From: Novosphingobium sp. AP12
GTDB taxonomy: Bacteria > Pseudomonadota > Alphaproteobacteria > Sphingomonadales > Sphingomonadaceae
Assembly (NCBI RefSeq): GCF_000281975.1
Contig: NZ_AKKE01000016.1
Coordinates: forward strand, 1-64,000
Direction: 5' to 3'
Length of the DNA stretch: 64,000 nucleotides
Part shown: piece after piece, positions 1-9,197 of the stretch
How positions within the stretch are numbered: position 1 is the first letter of the stretch
Layout of the letters: each line of letters begins with the position of its first letter
Position numbers and translations under genes: made by a program
The notes under the pieces: model-generated
Told to the model about the DNA's origin: nothing
The model's database searches: none
The model's input: the letters and a program-made list of their open reading frames with translations, nothing else

Positions 1-104
1 GCGCCCAACTATTGTCGGCGCTACCGCCCGGCGGCCCGCCACGCACACCCGGTCGATACCTCCACTTCGCATATCGGCTTCCGGTGCGTGGCAAGGCCGA
101 CCGC

Positions 105-974
105 TCAAGGCTGAGCGGCCGGTACCGGGCTGCGCTTCTTCATCGCCAATTGGTAGAGGATCAGCACCACCATCCCCACCAGCATGAACAGCAGGACGGC
201 CGCCGTCACCGGCTTGGCCGCGTGGTTGGCGCCCGCCAGGGCCAGCGCGATGCCGGGATGGCGCAGCGAAGCGGCGACGGCGAGCGTCGGCCGGTCCTGC
301 TCGCTCGGGCCGCCCAGGAAGTGTCCGCCCGCCAGCGCGATGACGACGACGATCGCCATGGCGACCATTGTGCCGTCGCCGATCAGCTTGCCCATCTCGG
401 GCGCAGCGCCAATCAGCAGGGGCACGAACGCCGCCACCAGCAACAAGTTCGCGACCAGGATGACGGTGCGCGGCAGGGCGGGCGAAGCCTTGGGAAACAA
501 CCAGCGCCCGATGGCGAGGCCGATCGCGAGCGGCACCACCAGCCCGACGAAGATGTTGCGCGCGACGATGCCGACGGGGAACTGCGCGTGGACCTCATAG
601 AGCCGGGCACCCAGCGCGCCAAGCGCCGGCACCGTCAGCAGCGCCATCAGCGCGGCGGCGCCCTGCAGTCCGTAGATGTAGCCTGCGTTGCCGCCGAACT
701 TCATTGCCTTTCCGGGCATCAGCGGCGGCACCGGGGAGATCGCCATCAGGAAGATGCCGGCCTTGGCAGCATTGGAGATCGGGAAGGCCGACATGATCGC
801 GATCGCAGCGATCACCGGGATGACGACGATGGCCACGAAAGCGCGGGCCAGCAGGGAGGGGCGGGCGACGACGGAAGCGAAGTCCCCTCGCGACGATGCA
901 ATTCCCGCGGCGACGACGAGTAGGGCAAGGCTTACCGTCAGTAGGATGGGTAGCAGGTGCTTGAGAACTTCCAT
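105..974 (-). CDS. Bile acid:sodium symporter (BASS)-type membrane transporter
   Basis: A 289-residue protein made almost entirely of hydrophobic segments, about nine or ten membrane spans, with a proline- and glycine-rich stretch near residues 80-95 ([10 protein letters not shown]) like the discontinuous helices of the BASS/ACR3 fold. Members of this family move organic anions together with sodium across the inner membrane. The substrate cannot be read from the sequence. It stands alone: the next gene starts 204 bases away on the other strand. Family assignment is good; bile acids themselves are an unlikely substrate in this organism. Confidence 0.75.
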   Translation of the reverse strand: MEVLKHLLPILLTVSLALLVVAAGIASSRGDFASVVARPSLLARAFVAIVVIPVIAAIAIMSAFPISNAAKAGIFLMAISPVPPLMPGKAMKFGGNAGYIYGLQGAAALMALLTVPALGALGARLYEVHAQFPVGIVARNIFVGLVVPLAIGLAIGRWLFPKASPALPRTVILVANLLLVAAFVPLLIGAAPEMGKLIGDGTMVAMAIVVVIALAGGHFLGGPSEQDRPTLAVAASLRHPGIALALAGANHAAKPVTAAVLLFMLVGMVVLILYQLAMKKRSPVPAAQP

Positions 975-1177
975 GAGCCGCTCCTTTTCTGAAGGCCGTC
1001 ATCATCGCTCTTTCGCAGCCGGGTTTTCATCAGGGAAACCCCGCAGCATGGCCGCGGAATGCCTGCAGATCGGGAAATACGTGGAGCCGCATCGGGAACA
1101 ACCCCAATGGTGGCGGACGGTCACTGGCTGCAAGCTGTCTGCCCGGTTGACGCAAATGCCCGGATACGGAGGCAGTC

Positions 1178-1873
1178 ATGAAAAGAATTGCAGTGAGGAT
1201 AGCGTTGGGGACCTTGCTCGTGGGCCTGGGCGGTGTTTCATGGGGTGTGAGCGTGTTGGGGCAAACCAACGACCATGCACCGTCAGCGCTAAAATCAGCC
1301 GACGAACTGAAACACGACAAGAAGGAGTCGTGGACCTACATCAAGCCGGGCCTGGCCCTCGCGAAGTACGACGCGATCCAGATCGTGCCGACAGTGGTCT
1401 ATCAGGGCACCGATGCACAGTTCGACAGTATCCCAATGGCGGAGCGCGAGAAGTTCGCCGGCATCCTGACCGAGGCGCTGAAAGAGAAAATGGCGAAGTC
1501 GTTCAAGGTCGTGGGTGCGCCTGCGTCGGACGCCATGCGCCTTAAGTTCACCATCGTCGGCGCCACCAAGACGACCACTGGGGTGGGCACCGTGTCCTCG
1601 GTCATGCCGATCGGTGCGCTGACCAATGCCTACAAGAGCATCACCGGGCAGAAGGGCAGCTTCTCAGGCTCGGTTTTACTGGCCTTCGAGCTGTTCGATT
1701 CCAAGACCGGAGAGTTACTGGCAGCCGCCGTACGCCGCGAAGCACCCGATGCGCTCGATATCACCGCCACGCTCTCCACCACCGACACCGTAAAGGCGGT
1801 CGCGTCGGCCGTGGCCGACAAGCTGCGCGCGCGACTGGTCGCGGCGAAGTCTCCCGCGCCTGAAGGGCGCTAA
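1178..1873 (+). CDS. DUF3313-type exported protein, copy 1
   Basis: A 231-residue protein with an N-terminal hydrophobic signal or anchor (about residues 5-27), then a soluble domain that resembles the DUF3313 family. The phrase ALAKYDAIQIVPTVVYQG followed by a beta-rich region ending in an alanine-rich helix is typical. The start is supported by a GGAGG ribosome site at 1168-1172, six bases before the ATG. A second DUF3313 gene lies at 4611-5303, so two members bracket a pair of outer-membrane barrels. The family has no agreed function; a periplasmic or envelope role is an inference from the signal sequence and the neighbours. Confidence 0.65.
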   Translation: MKRIAVRIALGTLLVGLGGVSWGVSVLGQTNDHAPSALKSADELKHDKKESWTYIKPGLALAKYDAIQIVPTVVYQGTDAQFDSIPMAEREKFAGILTEALKEKMAKSFKVVGAPASDAMRLKFTIVGATKTTTGVGTVSSVMPIGALTNAYKSITGQKGSFSGSVLLAFELFDSKTGELLAAAVRREAPDALDITATLSTTDTVKAVASAVADKLRARLVAAKSPAPEGR

Positions 1874-1968
1874 CCCGCCCAGCCCAGCGAAGTGGGCGGG
1901 GAGGGCTCTTGTGGCGGGCGGTCGAGGGATGTCTGCCCCGTTAGGCCGGACAGCAACGATCTCCCCAT

Positions 1969-1983
1969 CCCCCCGGAGGGGGG
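1969..1983. terminator. Short C6/G6 hairpin after the first DUF3313 gene
   Basis: Six C bases, a three-base loop and six G bases form a strong short hairpin about 95 bases past the DUF3313 stop. There is no clear T run after it on the plus strand, so it may be an imperfect terminator or simply a GC-rich stem. The rest of 1874-2161 shows no gene. Confidence 0.25.
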
Positions 1984-2161
1984 AAATATTGGAGACGCGA
2001 AGCGCCAGCGGGCGAGCAGGGCCTCGTTCCGGGTCGGTCGCGCGAGAACCGCTGGCGATGTCCGATCGGGGCCATGGGGCACCCGTTCGCTGGCGAGGGC
2101 TCCGGATGGAAACCGCACGCCATCAATGGAGTAGCGGACGAAAAATTGGACCAAACCTTTT

Positions 2162-3337
2162 TCAGAAAACCTCGCCGATGCCGAAGTAAATCGCCTGCGA
2201 GTCCTTGCCGATGGCCAGGTCCAGACGCAGGTTGATGCCGGTTTCCTTTGACGCCTTGTAGCGCAGGCCCATGCCGGCGCTGGGTAGCATGGTGGTATCG
2301 CCTAGATCACCGAGGCTTTTGGCGATGCCGCCGACCCCGGCAAACCATACCGCGCCGAATTTCTCGTCGAGCTTCTGGCGCCATTCGAGCTGCGCCGCCC
2401 AGGAGGCGCGGTCGCGGTACCGTCCCATCTCGTAGCCCCGCAGTTCACCAGCCTGACCGTACATGCACAAGTCGTAGAACGGTCCGCCCTTCGATACCGC
2501 GCATACCGCGCCATTGACCGCTAGCGTCCCGGTCGAGGTCACCGGGAAGTAGCCATTCGCCGCGAACTGCCACTTGTTGTACGTGAAATCGCTGTCAAGA
2601 TCCTTGAAGTTGAATGTGCCGACCAGCGTGATGTCGGCGCCTGTGCGGGGCGCGAATTGGTTGTCACGGCTGTCGTAGGTGATCGAGGGGCCGATTCCAG
2701 AAATCGTGCTCTTGAACTCCGGCAGGGGCAGATCGGCATCGGGAAACAGTGGGTTCTCGCGCCTGATCTCAGTGTTGAGGTCCATCACCTGGTACCGCGC
2801 GCCGACGTAAAGGTTGGGCGCGACGCGGTACTGGCCTTGCGCTAGTCCCATGATACCCTTGTCGACCAGTTTGATCGACACGTCACGGTCGCCGGCCGAT
2901 CCACCGATGCCGTAGAAATTGATGTTGATGTTGGCGTAGCCACCGAACAGAAGGACCTTGAACCGGTCGTCTGCGAGCGACATGCTGTGGAAGGCCGCGC
3001 CGCCCCAGCTTTTGTTGCTGGTGTAGAGTCCTCCCGCGCCCGAGACCCATGGCGAGTCGCTTCCATTCGGATTGTAGAACAGCACAGCCGCTCCCATCAG
3101 ACCAGCGCCCAAAGTTGGATTTGCTAGCGGGATCGGCACAACCAGAAGGTCGGGCTTCATCGTCTTTAGCTTTTCCGGGTCCTCTTCCGCGGTCACCCGC
3201 GCGGTGGAAGCCGTGACGGAGCCGGTGGCCATCTCGGCAACCTGGTTCTGCGCCAGAGCTGACGTCGGCAGGCCCATGGCGAGGATGGGTAGCAGTACGC
3301 CCAACCGGGCCGGGGTCGTGTGCGCGACCTTGGACAT
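2162..3337 (-). CDS. BamA/TamA-like (Omp85 C-terminal) outer-membrane barrel protein
   Basis: A 391-residue protein with a signal peptide (LLPILAMGLPTSALAQ, cleavage near residue 29). The mature part alternates short beta strands and ends in a phenylalanine, the usual last residue for recognition by the BAM machine. Features such as TYDSRDNQFAPRTGADITL and GGIAKSLGDLG match the surface-antigen (D15/Omp85) barrel. There are no POTRA repeats: only about 50 residues lie between the signal and the barrel, so this is a short barrel-only relative and not BamA itself. It lies 57 bases downstream of the other barrel gene and probably shares its transcript. Its cargo or role is unknown. Confidence 0.7.
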   Translation of the reverse strand: MSKVAHTTPARLGVLLPILAMGLPTSALAQNQVAEMATGSVTASTARVTAEEDPEKLKTMKPDLLVVPIPLANPTLGAGLMGAAVLFYNPNGSDSPWVSGAGGLYTSNKSWGGAAFHSMSLADDRFKVLLFGGYANININFYGIGGSAGDRDVSIKLVDKGIMGLAQGQYRVAPNLYVGARYQVMDLNTEIRRENPLFPDADLPLPEFKSTISGIGPSITYDSRDNQFAPRTGADITLVGTFNFKDLDSDFTYNKWQFAANGYFPVTSTGTLAVNGAVCAVSKGGPFYDLCMYGQAGELRGYEMGRYRDRASWAAQLEWRQKLDEKFGAVWFAGVGGIAKSLGDLGDTTMLPSAGMGLRYKASKETGINLRLDLAIGKDSQAIYFGIGEVF

Positions 3338-3394
3338 CCGTTTTCTCCTTACAGGGTGCGTGCGCCCCAGCGCTTGTTGTTCAGGGACTTTTTG

Positions 3395-4399
3395 TCATTC
3401 GGCCGCGCGTGGCGGCAGGATCATCTTCAGCGGCAGCGATAGGCTGACCATGACCGAGCTCCCTTCGAGCCGGCGCTTGGCGTCGAATTCCTTGAAGGCC
3501 CGGATGCGGAACGTGGCGGGGCTGCGGCCCATGACGGTGTTGTAAGCGGCAGTGACGCCCACGCCCGTCACCTCGCCCTCATTGGGGCCGAGCACCGCGC
3601 CGGGGCCGCTGTCGGCGCTGATCTGGTTATAGTAGTAGCCCTGCACGCCGGCCGAGAACTTGGGCGAGAAGGTCTTTTCGATCGCCGCTTCCAAATGAAA
3701 ATCGTTGCCGCTGTCGTAGTCGGTGTACTTATTGGTGCCGTTGAAGGTCACGCCGGCCTTGGCGCTGACGTCCCAGCCCGACTTAGTATCGTGCCAACTG
3801 GCCGCCAGCGAGGCGTCGCCCGCCCACCGCTGAAACGAAAGGTTGGCGAGCTGGTCCTCGCGGTAATGGCCCACGGGTATGTTGACGAGGGTGCTGGCGG
3901 TGACGTGCAGCTTGTCCCAGGTCCAGCCGAGTTCGGCGGTGGCGAGCGGGTCGCCAATCGTCAGGGTACTGTCGCGGCGCAACGCCTCCAGAACCTGCCC
4001 GCCCGGGCCGCTCAGCACCGCGGACGCTTTGACCATCGGTGCGCCGACGGGAAGGGTGAGGCCCATCGCCACTGTACCGCCCAGGAATTTTGTCGAAGGG
4101 ACCCACAAAGCGGTGGTGAACTGCGCGACGATGGTCGCATCGAGGCCCAGGACGACATTGCCGCCCACCACCAGGCTGCGATCCGCAGCGATGTCGCCGT
4201 CGTAGTAATAATAGGTATTGTCGAGGAACAGCCCCTCCACTGGGGGCAGGACGGCGGCCTCGGCCCCCCCCGATCCCAGCAGGTAGACGGTGCTGCCACC
4301 CTCGGCAGCACTCGCCTGCTGGCCGAGGAAGGCCAGGCCGCCTACGGCCGCCACGGCCATGGCGTTCAACATGCGACGCTTGGATATGCGTTCGTTCAT
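3395..4399 (-). CDS. SphA / phenol-MetA-pathway family outer-membrane protein
   Basis: About 334 residues, with a signal sequence after MNERISKRRMLNAMAVAAVGG and cleavage near AASAAEGG. The mature protein contains the TTALWVPSTKFLGG, GVQGYYYNQISADSG and GVGVTAAYNTVMG stretches seen in the family that includes Pseudomonas SphA and the outer-membrane proteins of phenol pathways. Such barrels are thought to pass hydrophobic molecules. An in-frame ATG six codons upstream (4417) is possible, but the ATG at 4399 leads directly into the basic signal-peptide end. It is first in a probable two-gene operon with the BamA-like barrel and is divergent from the second DUF3313 gene. Confidence 0.65.
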   Translation of the reverse strand: MNERISKRRMLNAMAVAAVGGLAFLGQQASAAEGGSTVYLLGSGGAEAAVLPPVEGLFLDNTYYYYDGDIAADRSLVVGGNVVLGLDATIVAQFTTALWVPSTKFLGGTVAMGLTLPVGAPMVKASAVLSGPGGQVLEALRRDSTLTIGDPLATAELGWTWDKLHVTASTLVNIPVGHYREDQLANLSFQRWAGDASLAASWHDTKSGWDVSAKAGVTFNGTNKYTDYDSGNDFHLEAAIEKTFSPKFSAGVQGYYYNQISADSGPGAVLGPNEGEVTGVGVTAAYNTVMGRSPATFRIRAFKEFDAKRRLEGSSVMVSLSLPLKMILPPRAAE

Positions 4400-4610
4400 G
4401 GGTCGCTCTCGCTCCATTGTTGCAGCCGGCAGACTGCGACAGGCGAGGCCGGCGCTAAATCAGGGATTACCCCGGATTCGCGTACGGCTATCCGCGAAGG
4501 ACGATCGACCTGCGGATAATTCTTCTGAAAGCAGGGGTCCGCCCGATGGTAACGAGCCTAGGGCTCGGCCTAGCTTTCTGTTCTTTAACCCCGGGACAGG
4601 AGACCAAGAC

Positions 4611-5303
4611 ATGCGCACCCGCCAGCTTTCCAGAGCCATCGTCCTTCCGCTGCTGCTGATGGCGGCTACACCCGCGTTTTCGGCGAAGGCGCCGGACACT
4701 TGGGACGGCCTGCTACATGTCCCGTCCAAGAAGATGGGCGCGGTCTACCTGCAGGCGAATGCAGACTTCAGGGTTTATAGCAAGGTCATGCTCGATCCGA
4801 CGCAGATAGCATTCCGCAAGAACTGGGAACGCGACCACAACACGCTTTCGGCAATGGGGAGCATCTCGAACGAGCAGGCACAGCGCATTCTCGATCAGGC
4901 CAAGGCGGGCTTCCAGAAGCTGTTTGTCGATGCCTACCAGAAGGCGGGCTACGAGGTCGTCCAGCAGGGCGGGCCCGGAGTGCTCCGGGTCGCCACCGCC
5001 GTGGTCGATCTAGACGTCACCTCGCCCGATACCATGTCCGCCGGCCGGACTTGGACGTTCTCAAAGGATGCCGGCAGCGCAACGCTCGTACTCGAGGCGC
5101 GGGATTCGCAGACCGGCGCGATCCTCGGCCGTGCGGTCGACAAGCGCGCTCTCGACGACGTCCAGCCCTACATCCGCAACAGCGTCACCAACGGTTCCGA
5201 GTTCGAGCAGCTGTTCGCGAGCTGGGCGAAGAAGAGTGCCGCCGGGCTTGGCGAACTCAAGGCGCTCTCGCCGGTGAACGTCGACGGCATGCGCGCGAAG
5301 TAG
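4611..5303 (+). CDS. DUF3313-type exported protein, copy 2
   Basis: A 230-residue protein with a clear signal peptide (LPLLLMAATPAFS, cleavage near residue 25). The domain carries QANADFRVYSKVMLDPTQIAFRKNW and a conserved-looking region around GPGVLRVATAVVDLDVTSPD, again DUF3313-like. The chosen ATG has AGGAGA ten bases upstream; the frame is open further upstream but without a signal peptide. It shares a 211-base divergent region with the SphA-like gene (start 4399), so the two may be co-controlled. It differs clearly in sequence from the first copy at 1178, which argues against a recent duplication. Confidence 0.65.
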   Translation: MRTRQLSRAIVLPLLLMAATPAFSAKAPDTWDGLLHVPSKKMGAVYLQANADFRVYSKVMLDPTQIAFRKNWERDHNTLSAMGSISNEQAQRILDQAKAGFQKLFVDAYQKAGYEVVQQGGPGVLRVATAVVDLDVTSPDTMSAGRTWTFSKDAGSATLVLEARDSQTGAILGRAVDKRALDDVQPYIRNSVTNGSEFEQLFASWAKKSAAGLGELKALSPVNVDGMRAK

Positions 5304-5731
5304 ACACGGTATTTCTCATGAATTGATGGCGTTCCAGTGGGGCGAGATCGGTATTACACCTGATATCACTCCTGGTCTGCCGGGCCCATTTAATTGAATT
5401 GACGATCGCTGACCGGCGGGCCGTTAAGGCGCGGCCGGCACTCACCACTCTTCGGAAGCGGCTGTGACCATCGCCCGCTGCCGGCAAACTGACGCAATCC
5501 GGCCCTTTCGGGCTGAGCATTCTGGACCGGCCGGATTGCGTCCCTCCCTTTCTTGATCGCCAAACTCGCCGGACGGCGGCGCCTCGCCGGCTCATCGGCG
5601 CGCCTGAGCCTACTGGCAGGAGCTGACCCGATCAGGGCATTTGGTTCGAATGTTAGGGGAAATCCCCGATGGCCGGACTCACTTCACTCTCCGAAAGTTC
5701 CCCGGCATTTTGAGCAGAAGGACATCAAGCC
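5304..5731. other. 428-base region without a gene upstream of the sulfatase
   Basis: I see no convincing coding region. It holds the stem-loop at 5491-5542 and must hold the promoter of the sulfatase operon. An AAGGA ribosome site lies about ten bases before the sulfatase ATG. Confidence 0.6.
5491..5542. repeat. Perfect 14-base inverted repeat with 24-base loop
   Basis: The arm gacgcaatccggcc at 5491-5504 is repeated exactly as its reverse complement at 5529-5542. The loop itself contains a small hairpin (ccctttcggg). No T tract follows directly. It could be a terminator for the DUF3313 gene, a palindromic repeat element, or an RNA switch in the sulfatase leader. The sequence does not decide between these. 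Confidence 0.6.
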
Positions 5732-7261
5732 ATGCCGAATGGAAAGCCGAACATCCTGGTTATCTGGGGTGACGATATCGGGATCAGCAACCTCAGCTGC
5801 TACACGAAGGGGTTGATGGGATACCAGACGCCCAACATCGACCGAATCGCCAAGGAAGGCATGATGTTCACCGATAGCTATGGTGAGCAAAGCTGCACTG
5901 CCGGGCGCTCTTCCTTCATCACCGGGCAGAGCGTGCTGCGCACTGGCCTGTCCAAGGTGGGCATCCCGGCTGCTGCGATCGGCATGAACGACAAGACCAC
6001 CACGATCGCCGCGCTACTCAAGGAGCAGGGCTACGCGACCGGACAGTTCGGCAAGAACCACCTTGGCGACCTCAACCACATGCTGCCGACCAATCACGGT
6101 TTCGACGAGTTCTTCGGCAACCTCTACCACCTCAACGCCGAGGAGGAGCCGGAAATGGACGATTACCCAAAGGACCCCCGGTTTGCGGCGACATTCGGGC
6201 CGCGCGGCGTGATCCACAGCTGGGCTAGCGACGTGGATGATCCGACCGAGGAGGAGCGCTGGGGCCGCGTTGGTAAGCAGAAAGTGACCGACACCGGCCC
6301 TCTCACCAAGAAGCGAATGGAAACCTGCGACGACGAGTTTCTGGCAGCCGCTACCGACTTCATCAAGCGGCAAAAGGACGACGACCAGCCTTTCTTCGTG
6401 TGGGTGAACTTCACGCACATGCACTTGTACACCCACCCAAAACCCGAGAACAAGGGTCAGGCGGGCCGCTGGCAATCCGACTATCACGACACGATGATGG
6501 ACCATGATGGAAACGTCGGCGCGATCCTAGACCTTCTTGATGAGCTTGGCATCGCTGACGATACGTTCGTGATGTACTCGACCGACAACGGGCCCCACCG
6601 CAATTCCTGGCCGGATGCCGGCACGACGCCCTTCCGCAGCGAGAAGAACACCAACTGGGAAGGCGCCTTCCGCATCCCGCAGGTGATCCGTTGGCCGGGG
6701 AAGGTCGAAGCGGGGTCCGTTTCGAACGGTATCGTCCAGCACCATGACTGGCTGCCCACCTTCCTCGAAATGGCTGGCGCTCCCGACGTCGTGGACAAAC
6801 TAAAAGACGGCTACGAGGCCAACGGTCGGATCTACAAGAACCATATCGATGGCATGAGCCTGCTGGGGCACATCACCGGAAAGGAAAAAAGCCCTCGCGA
6901 GATTTTCTTCTATATCAGTGACGACGGTGACATCCTCGCGCTCCGCTTCGACAACTGGAAGATCGTCTTTATGGAGCAGCGATGCCAGGGGACACTGCAG
7001 GTCTGGGCCGAACCCTTTACGCGACTTCGTCTGCCGAAGATTTTTAACCTGCGTACCGATCCGTACGAGTTCGCCGATGTAACATCCAATACCTATTACG
7101 AATGGTCGCTGCACAATCTCTATTTCATATTCCTTGCACAACTCGCTGCGGCGAAATTTGCCGAGACCTTCAAGGACTTCCCGCCCGTGCAGAAGCCCAA
7201 CAGCTTCACCATCGACGACGCGATCGCAAAGATGGCAGACGCAAGCGCCGGTTCGAGTTGA
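5732..7261 (+). CDS. Cysteine-type arylsulfatase, cytoplasmic
   Basis: A 509-residue type I sulfatase. Cys55 in the motif CTAGR is the residue that becomes formylglycine; Asp14-Asp15 near the N terminus and the later STDNG motif are the calcium-binding positions; GKNHLGD supplies the catalytic Lys/His pair. These enzymes hydrolyse sulfate esters and release sulfate. There is no signal peptide, so it should act in the cytosol, like Pseudomonas AtsA, although its operon partner is exported. Activity needs a formylglycine-generating enzyme, and none is in the window. The phosphatase gene begins three bases after the stop. The substrate is unknown. Confidence 0.88.
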   Translation: MPNGKPNILVIWGDDIGISNLSCYTKGLMGYQTPNIDRIAKEGMMFTDSYGEQSCTAGRSSFITGQSVLRTGLSKVGIPAAAIGMNDKTTTIAALLKEQGYATGQFGKNHLGDLNHMLPTNHGFDEFFGNLYHLNAEEEPEMDDYPKDPRFAATFGPRGVIHSWASDVDDPTEEERWGRVGKQKVTDTGPLTKKRMETCDDEFLAAATDFIKRQKDDDQPFFVWVNFTHMHLYTHPKPENKGQAGRWQSDYHDTMMDHDGNVGAILDLLDELGIADDTFVMYSTDNGPHRNSWPDAGTTPFRSEKNTNWEGAFRIPQVIRWPGKVEAGSVSNGIVQHHDWLPTFLEMAGAPDVVDKLKDGYEANGRIYKNHIDGMSLLGHITGKEKSPREIFFYISDDGDILALRFDNWKIVFMEQRCQGTLQVWAEPFTRLRLPKIFNLRTDPYEFADVTSNTYYEWSLHNLYFIFLAQLAAAKFAETFKDFPPVQKPNSFTIDDAIAKMADASAGSS

Positions 7262-7264
7262 CCG

Positions 7265-8116
7265 ATGCCTAGCCGCTATCCCCCAACGGTGGCGTCGCTC
7301 GGAGCTGCCGCGGTCATCGCGACCGCGGCAGTTCAGGGAGCTGGCGAGCCCACGGCAGCCGCGCCGGCAACGGCGGGGCAGATGCCCGCAGGCTTCCCCA
7401 AGCTGCCGGCGGGTATGCCCAAGGGTTATCTCGAACTGAGCGAGCTTCCCGACAGCCTCGCGCTGCTTCCCGCGCCGCCAGGCCCGAAGACGGAGGCCTT
7501 CGCCCGCGACGAGGAAGTGAGCAAATCGATGGCGCGCAAGCCGGGAAGTCCACGCTTCCTCCATGCCGCCAGCGACGCCGACCTCAAGCCTGCGCATGCG
7601 CTCCAAACGTTTGCTTGCGCATCCGGGGTGTCGCCGGATCCGAAAAAGACGCCAGTGCTCTACCGGCTCCTCGGCAAGACAATGATCGATGTCGGCCTTT
7701 CTACCTACAAGGCCAAAGTTCACTACCAGCGCGTCAGGCCCTTTGTCGTACATGGCAATGCCTCGTGCTATCCGCCGGACGAAGCGGCGCTGCGCAGTGA
7801 CGGCTCGTACCCTTCAGGACATAGCGCGGTGGGCTGGGGCTGGGCCCTCGTGCTGGCCGAGGTGATGCCCGGCCGCGCCGACGCAATCCTCCAGCGCGGG
7901 CGGGATTTCGGCGACAGCCGGCTCGTGTGCAATGTCCACTGGGCCAGCGACGTGGATGCCGGTAGGCTGATGGCCTCGGCCACCATCGCTCGCCTTCATG
8001 CCGCGCAGCAATTCCGCGCTGACGTCGAGGCGGCGCAGGGGGAAATTGCCGGGCAGCAACTTGCACCTCCGGCCGAGGCGTGCGCCGGGGAGACCGCCGC
8101 AGCAGCGACTCCTTGA
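7265..8116 (+). CDS. phoN: Class A non-specific acid phosphatase (PAP2 superfamily)
   Basis: A 283-residue exported enzyme with a low-complexity Ala/Pro-rich N terminus that contains a signal region (about residues 9-25). All three phosphatase motifs are present: K151-x6-R158-P, PSGH at 183-186, and S218-R219-x5-H225-x3-D229. This is the vanadate-sensitive PAP2 fold, which removes phosphate from many monoesters in the periplasm. The phrase LPDSLALLPAPPGPKT and the GSYPSGHSAVGWGWALVLAE core are typical of PhoN-type enzymes. It is coupled to the sulfatase with a three-base gap, so both are probably made together for scavenging sulfate and phosphate esters. Confidence 0.88.
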   Translation: MPSRYPPTVASLGAAAVIATAAVQGAGEPTAAAPATAGQMPAGFPKLPAGMPKGYLELSELPDSLALLPAPPGPKTEAFARDEEVSKSMARKPGSPRFLHAASDADLKPAHALQTFACASGVSPDPKKTPVLYRLLGKTMIDVGLSTYKAKVHYQRVRPFVVHGNASCYPPDEAALRSDGSYPSGHSAVGWGWALVLAEVMPGRADAILQRGRDFGDSRLVCNVHWASDVDAGRLMASATIARLHAAQQFRADVEAAQGEIAGQQLAPPAEACAGETAAAATP

Positions 8117-8221
8117 CGGATAGTCACGTGACTCCTTGTCATCATTCACTGTACGGTACCTTACCGTCCGAACAAGCGATTCACGGCCACGCCCCGTGGT
8201 TTCCGAAATCGCCATGCGTTT

Positions 8222-9037
8222 AGAGCCTGACCCGAAAGTTGTTGAGCAATACCAGTCGTTTGTGATTCGAGCCGTCCTTGCGAAGAGATGGAGAGATTGA
8301 TGGCATGGACTGGTATTGCTCGCAGGAGCATAGTCGAAGCGGGCTGCGCTATTCCAGTGATATGACGGATCGAGACTGGGAGGTGGCAGCGCCGTTCATA
8401 CCCCCCGGCGAAGCGTGCGAGCGGCGTCGAACCGCCAACCTGCGCGAGTTGCTGAATGCGTTGCTCTACATTGCCGCGAGCGGCTGCTACCGAAGTGCTT
8501 TCCGCCGGTCTCAACCGTTCAGCGGTACTTTTACCCTTGGCGCGATGCCGGGCTTCTCGATGCGATGAACACGGTGCTGGTCATGAACCTGCGCGAGATC
8601 GAGGGGCGCGAAGCCTCTCCCAGTGCCAGCGTCATCGACAGCCAATCAGTGAAAACCACGGAAAGCGGCGGCCCTTGCGGCTATGATGCGGGCAAGAAGA
8701 TCAAAGGCAGGGAGCGGCGCATCCTGACCGACACCTGCGGGTTTCTGATCTTCATCCTCGTGCACACGGCCGATATCCAGGATCGTGACGGCGCCGTCGA
8801 TGTCCTCGAAGCCGTCCGCCATCGTTTCCACTGGCTGCGCCATGTCTTCGCCGGAGGCTATGCCGGTGACAAGCTCAGGAATGCACTGGCCGGATCGGGG
8901 GCCTAGACGATCGAGATCATCAAACGTTCTGACAAGGCCAAGCGCTTCCACATACTGCCCCGCCGATGAGTCGTCGAACGGACTTTCGCGTGGCTTGGCC
9001 GATGCCGTCGGCTCGCCAAGGATTGGGAGACGACCGG
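8222..9037 (+). pseudogene. Decayed IS5-family transposase
   Basis: Three frames together spell one IS5-type transposase. MAWTGIARRS starts at 8300; LRYSSDMTDRDWEVAAPFIPP follows in a second frame; LLPKCFPPVSTVQRYFYPWRDAG, VIDSQSVKTTESGG and GYDAGKKIKGRERRILTD follow in a third. The usual FADGGYAG motif reads FAGGYAG, so the second catalytic Asp is gone. Two Trp codons have become stops (before TIEIIKRSD near 8907, and before VVERTFAWLGR near 8970). Homology ends at RRLAKDWE near 9030, where an IS110 remnant begins. There are at least two frameshifts, two stops and a lost active-site residue, so it cannot move itself. Confidence 0.85.
8244..8321. repeat. 14-base inverted repeat at the IS5 remnant left side
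   Basis: gagcaataccagtc at 8244-8257 recurs as an exact reverse complement at 8308-8321, the second arm overlapping the first codons of the old transposase. It could mask the transposase start in read-through RNA, as in other IS elements, or be part of the terminal sequence. No matching right end is visible. Confidence 0.5.
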
Positions 9038-9109
9038 GATAATACCACCGTCGGGCTCGATTTGGCCAAGAGCATTTCTTGGGTTCATGCGGTTGATGCC
9101 GTGGGCGGC
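9038..9109 (+). pseudogene. IS110-family transposase N-terminal fragment
   Basis: The 24 codons from 9038 read DNTTVGLDLAKSISWVHAVD and then AVGG, which matches the start of IS110-family transposases (the RuvC-like DEDD domain, first Asp in GLDLAK). After residue 24 the resemblance stops. The fragment joins the truncated IS5 remnant on its left and lies about 90 bases before the truncated integrase on its right, so it marks an insertion or deletion junction. Confidence 0.65.
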
Positions 9110-9197
9110 TCAATCGCAATGGGGGAAAATGGTTCTAATATCAGCCGTGGTGATGCGGCCGTTAGCGTGGCCAGAGCAGGGAATGTTACCACGCTAG

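Noticed and set aside
1..104. A coding end at the left edge of the window
   Set aside because: The frame that is open there is a His/Arg/Gln-rich antisense frame over the BASS transporter; no real gene could be supported.
8116..8300. Intact IS5 element with both ends
   Set aside because: Only left-side sequence is seen; no matching right end occurs, and the transposase end is cut by IS110-like sequence.
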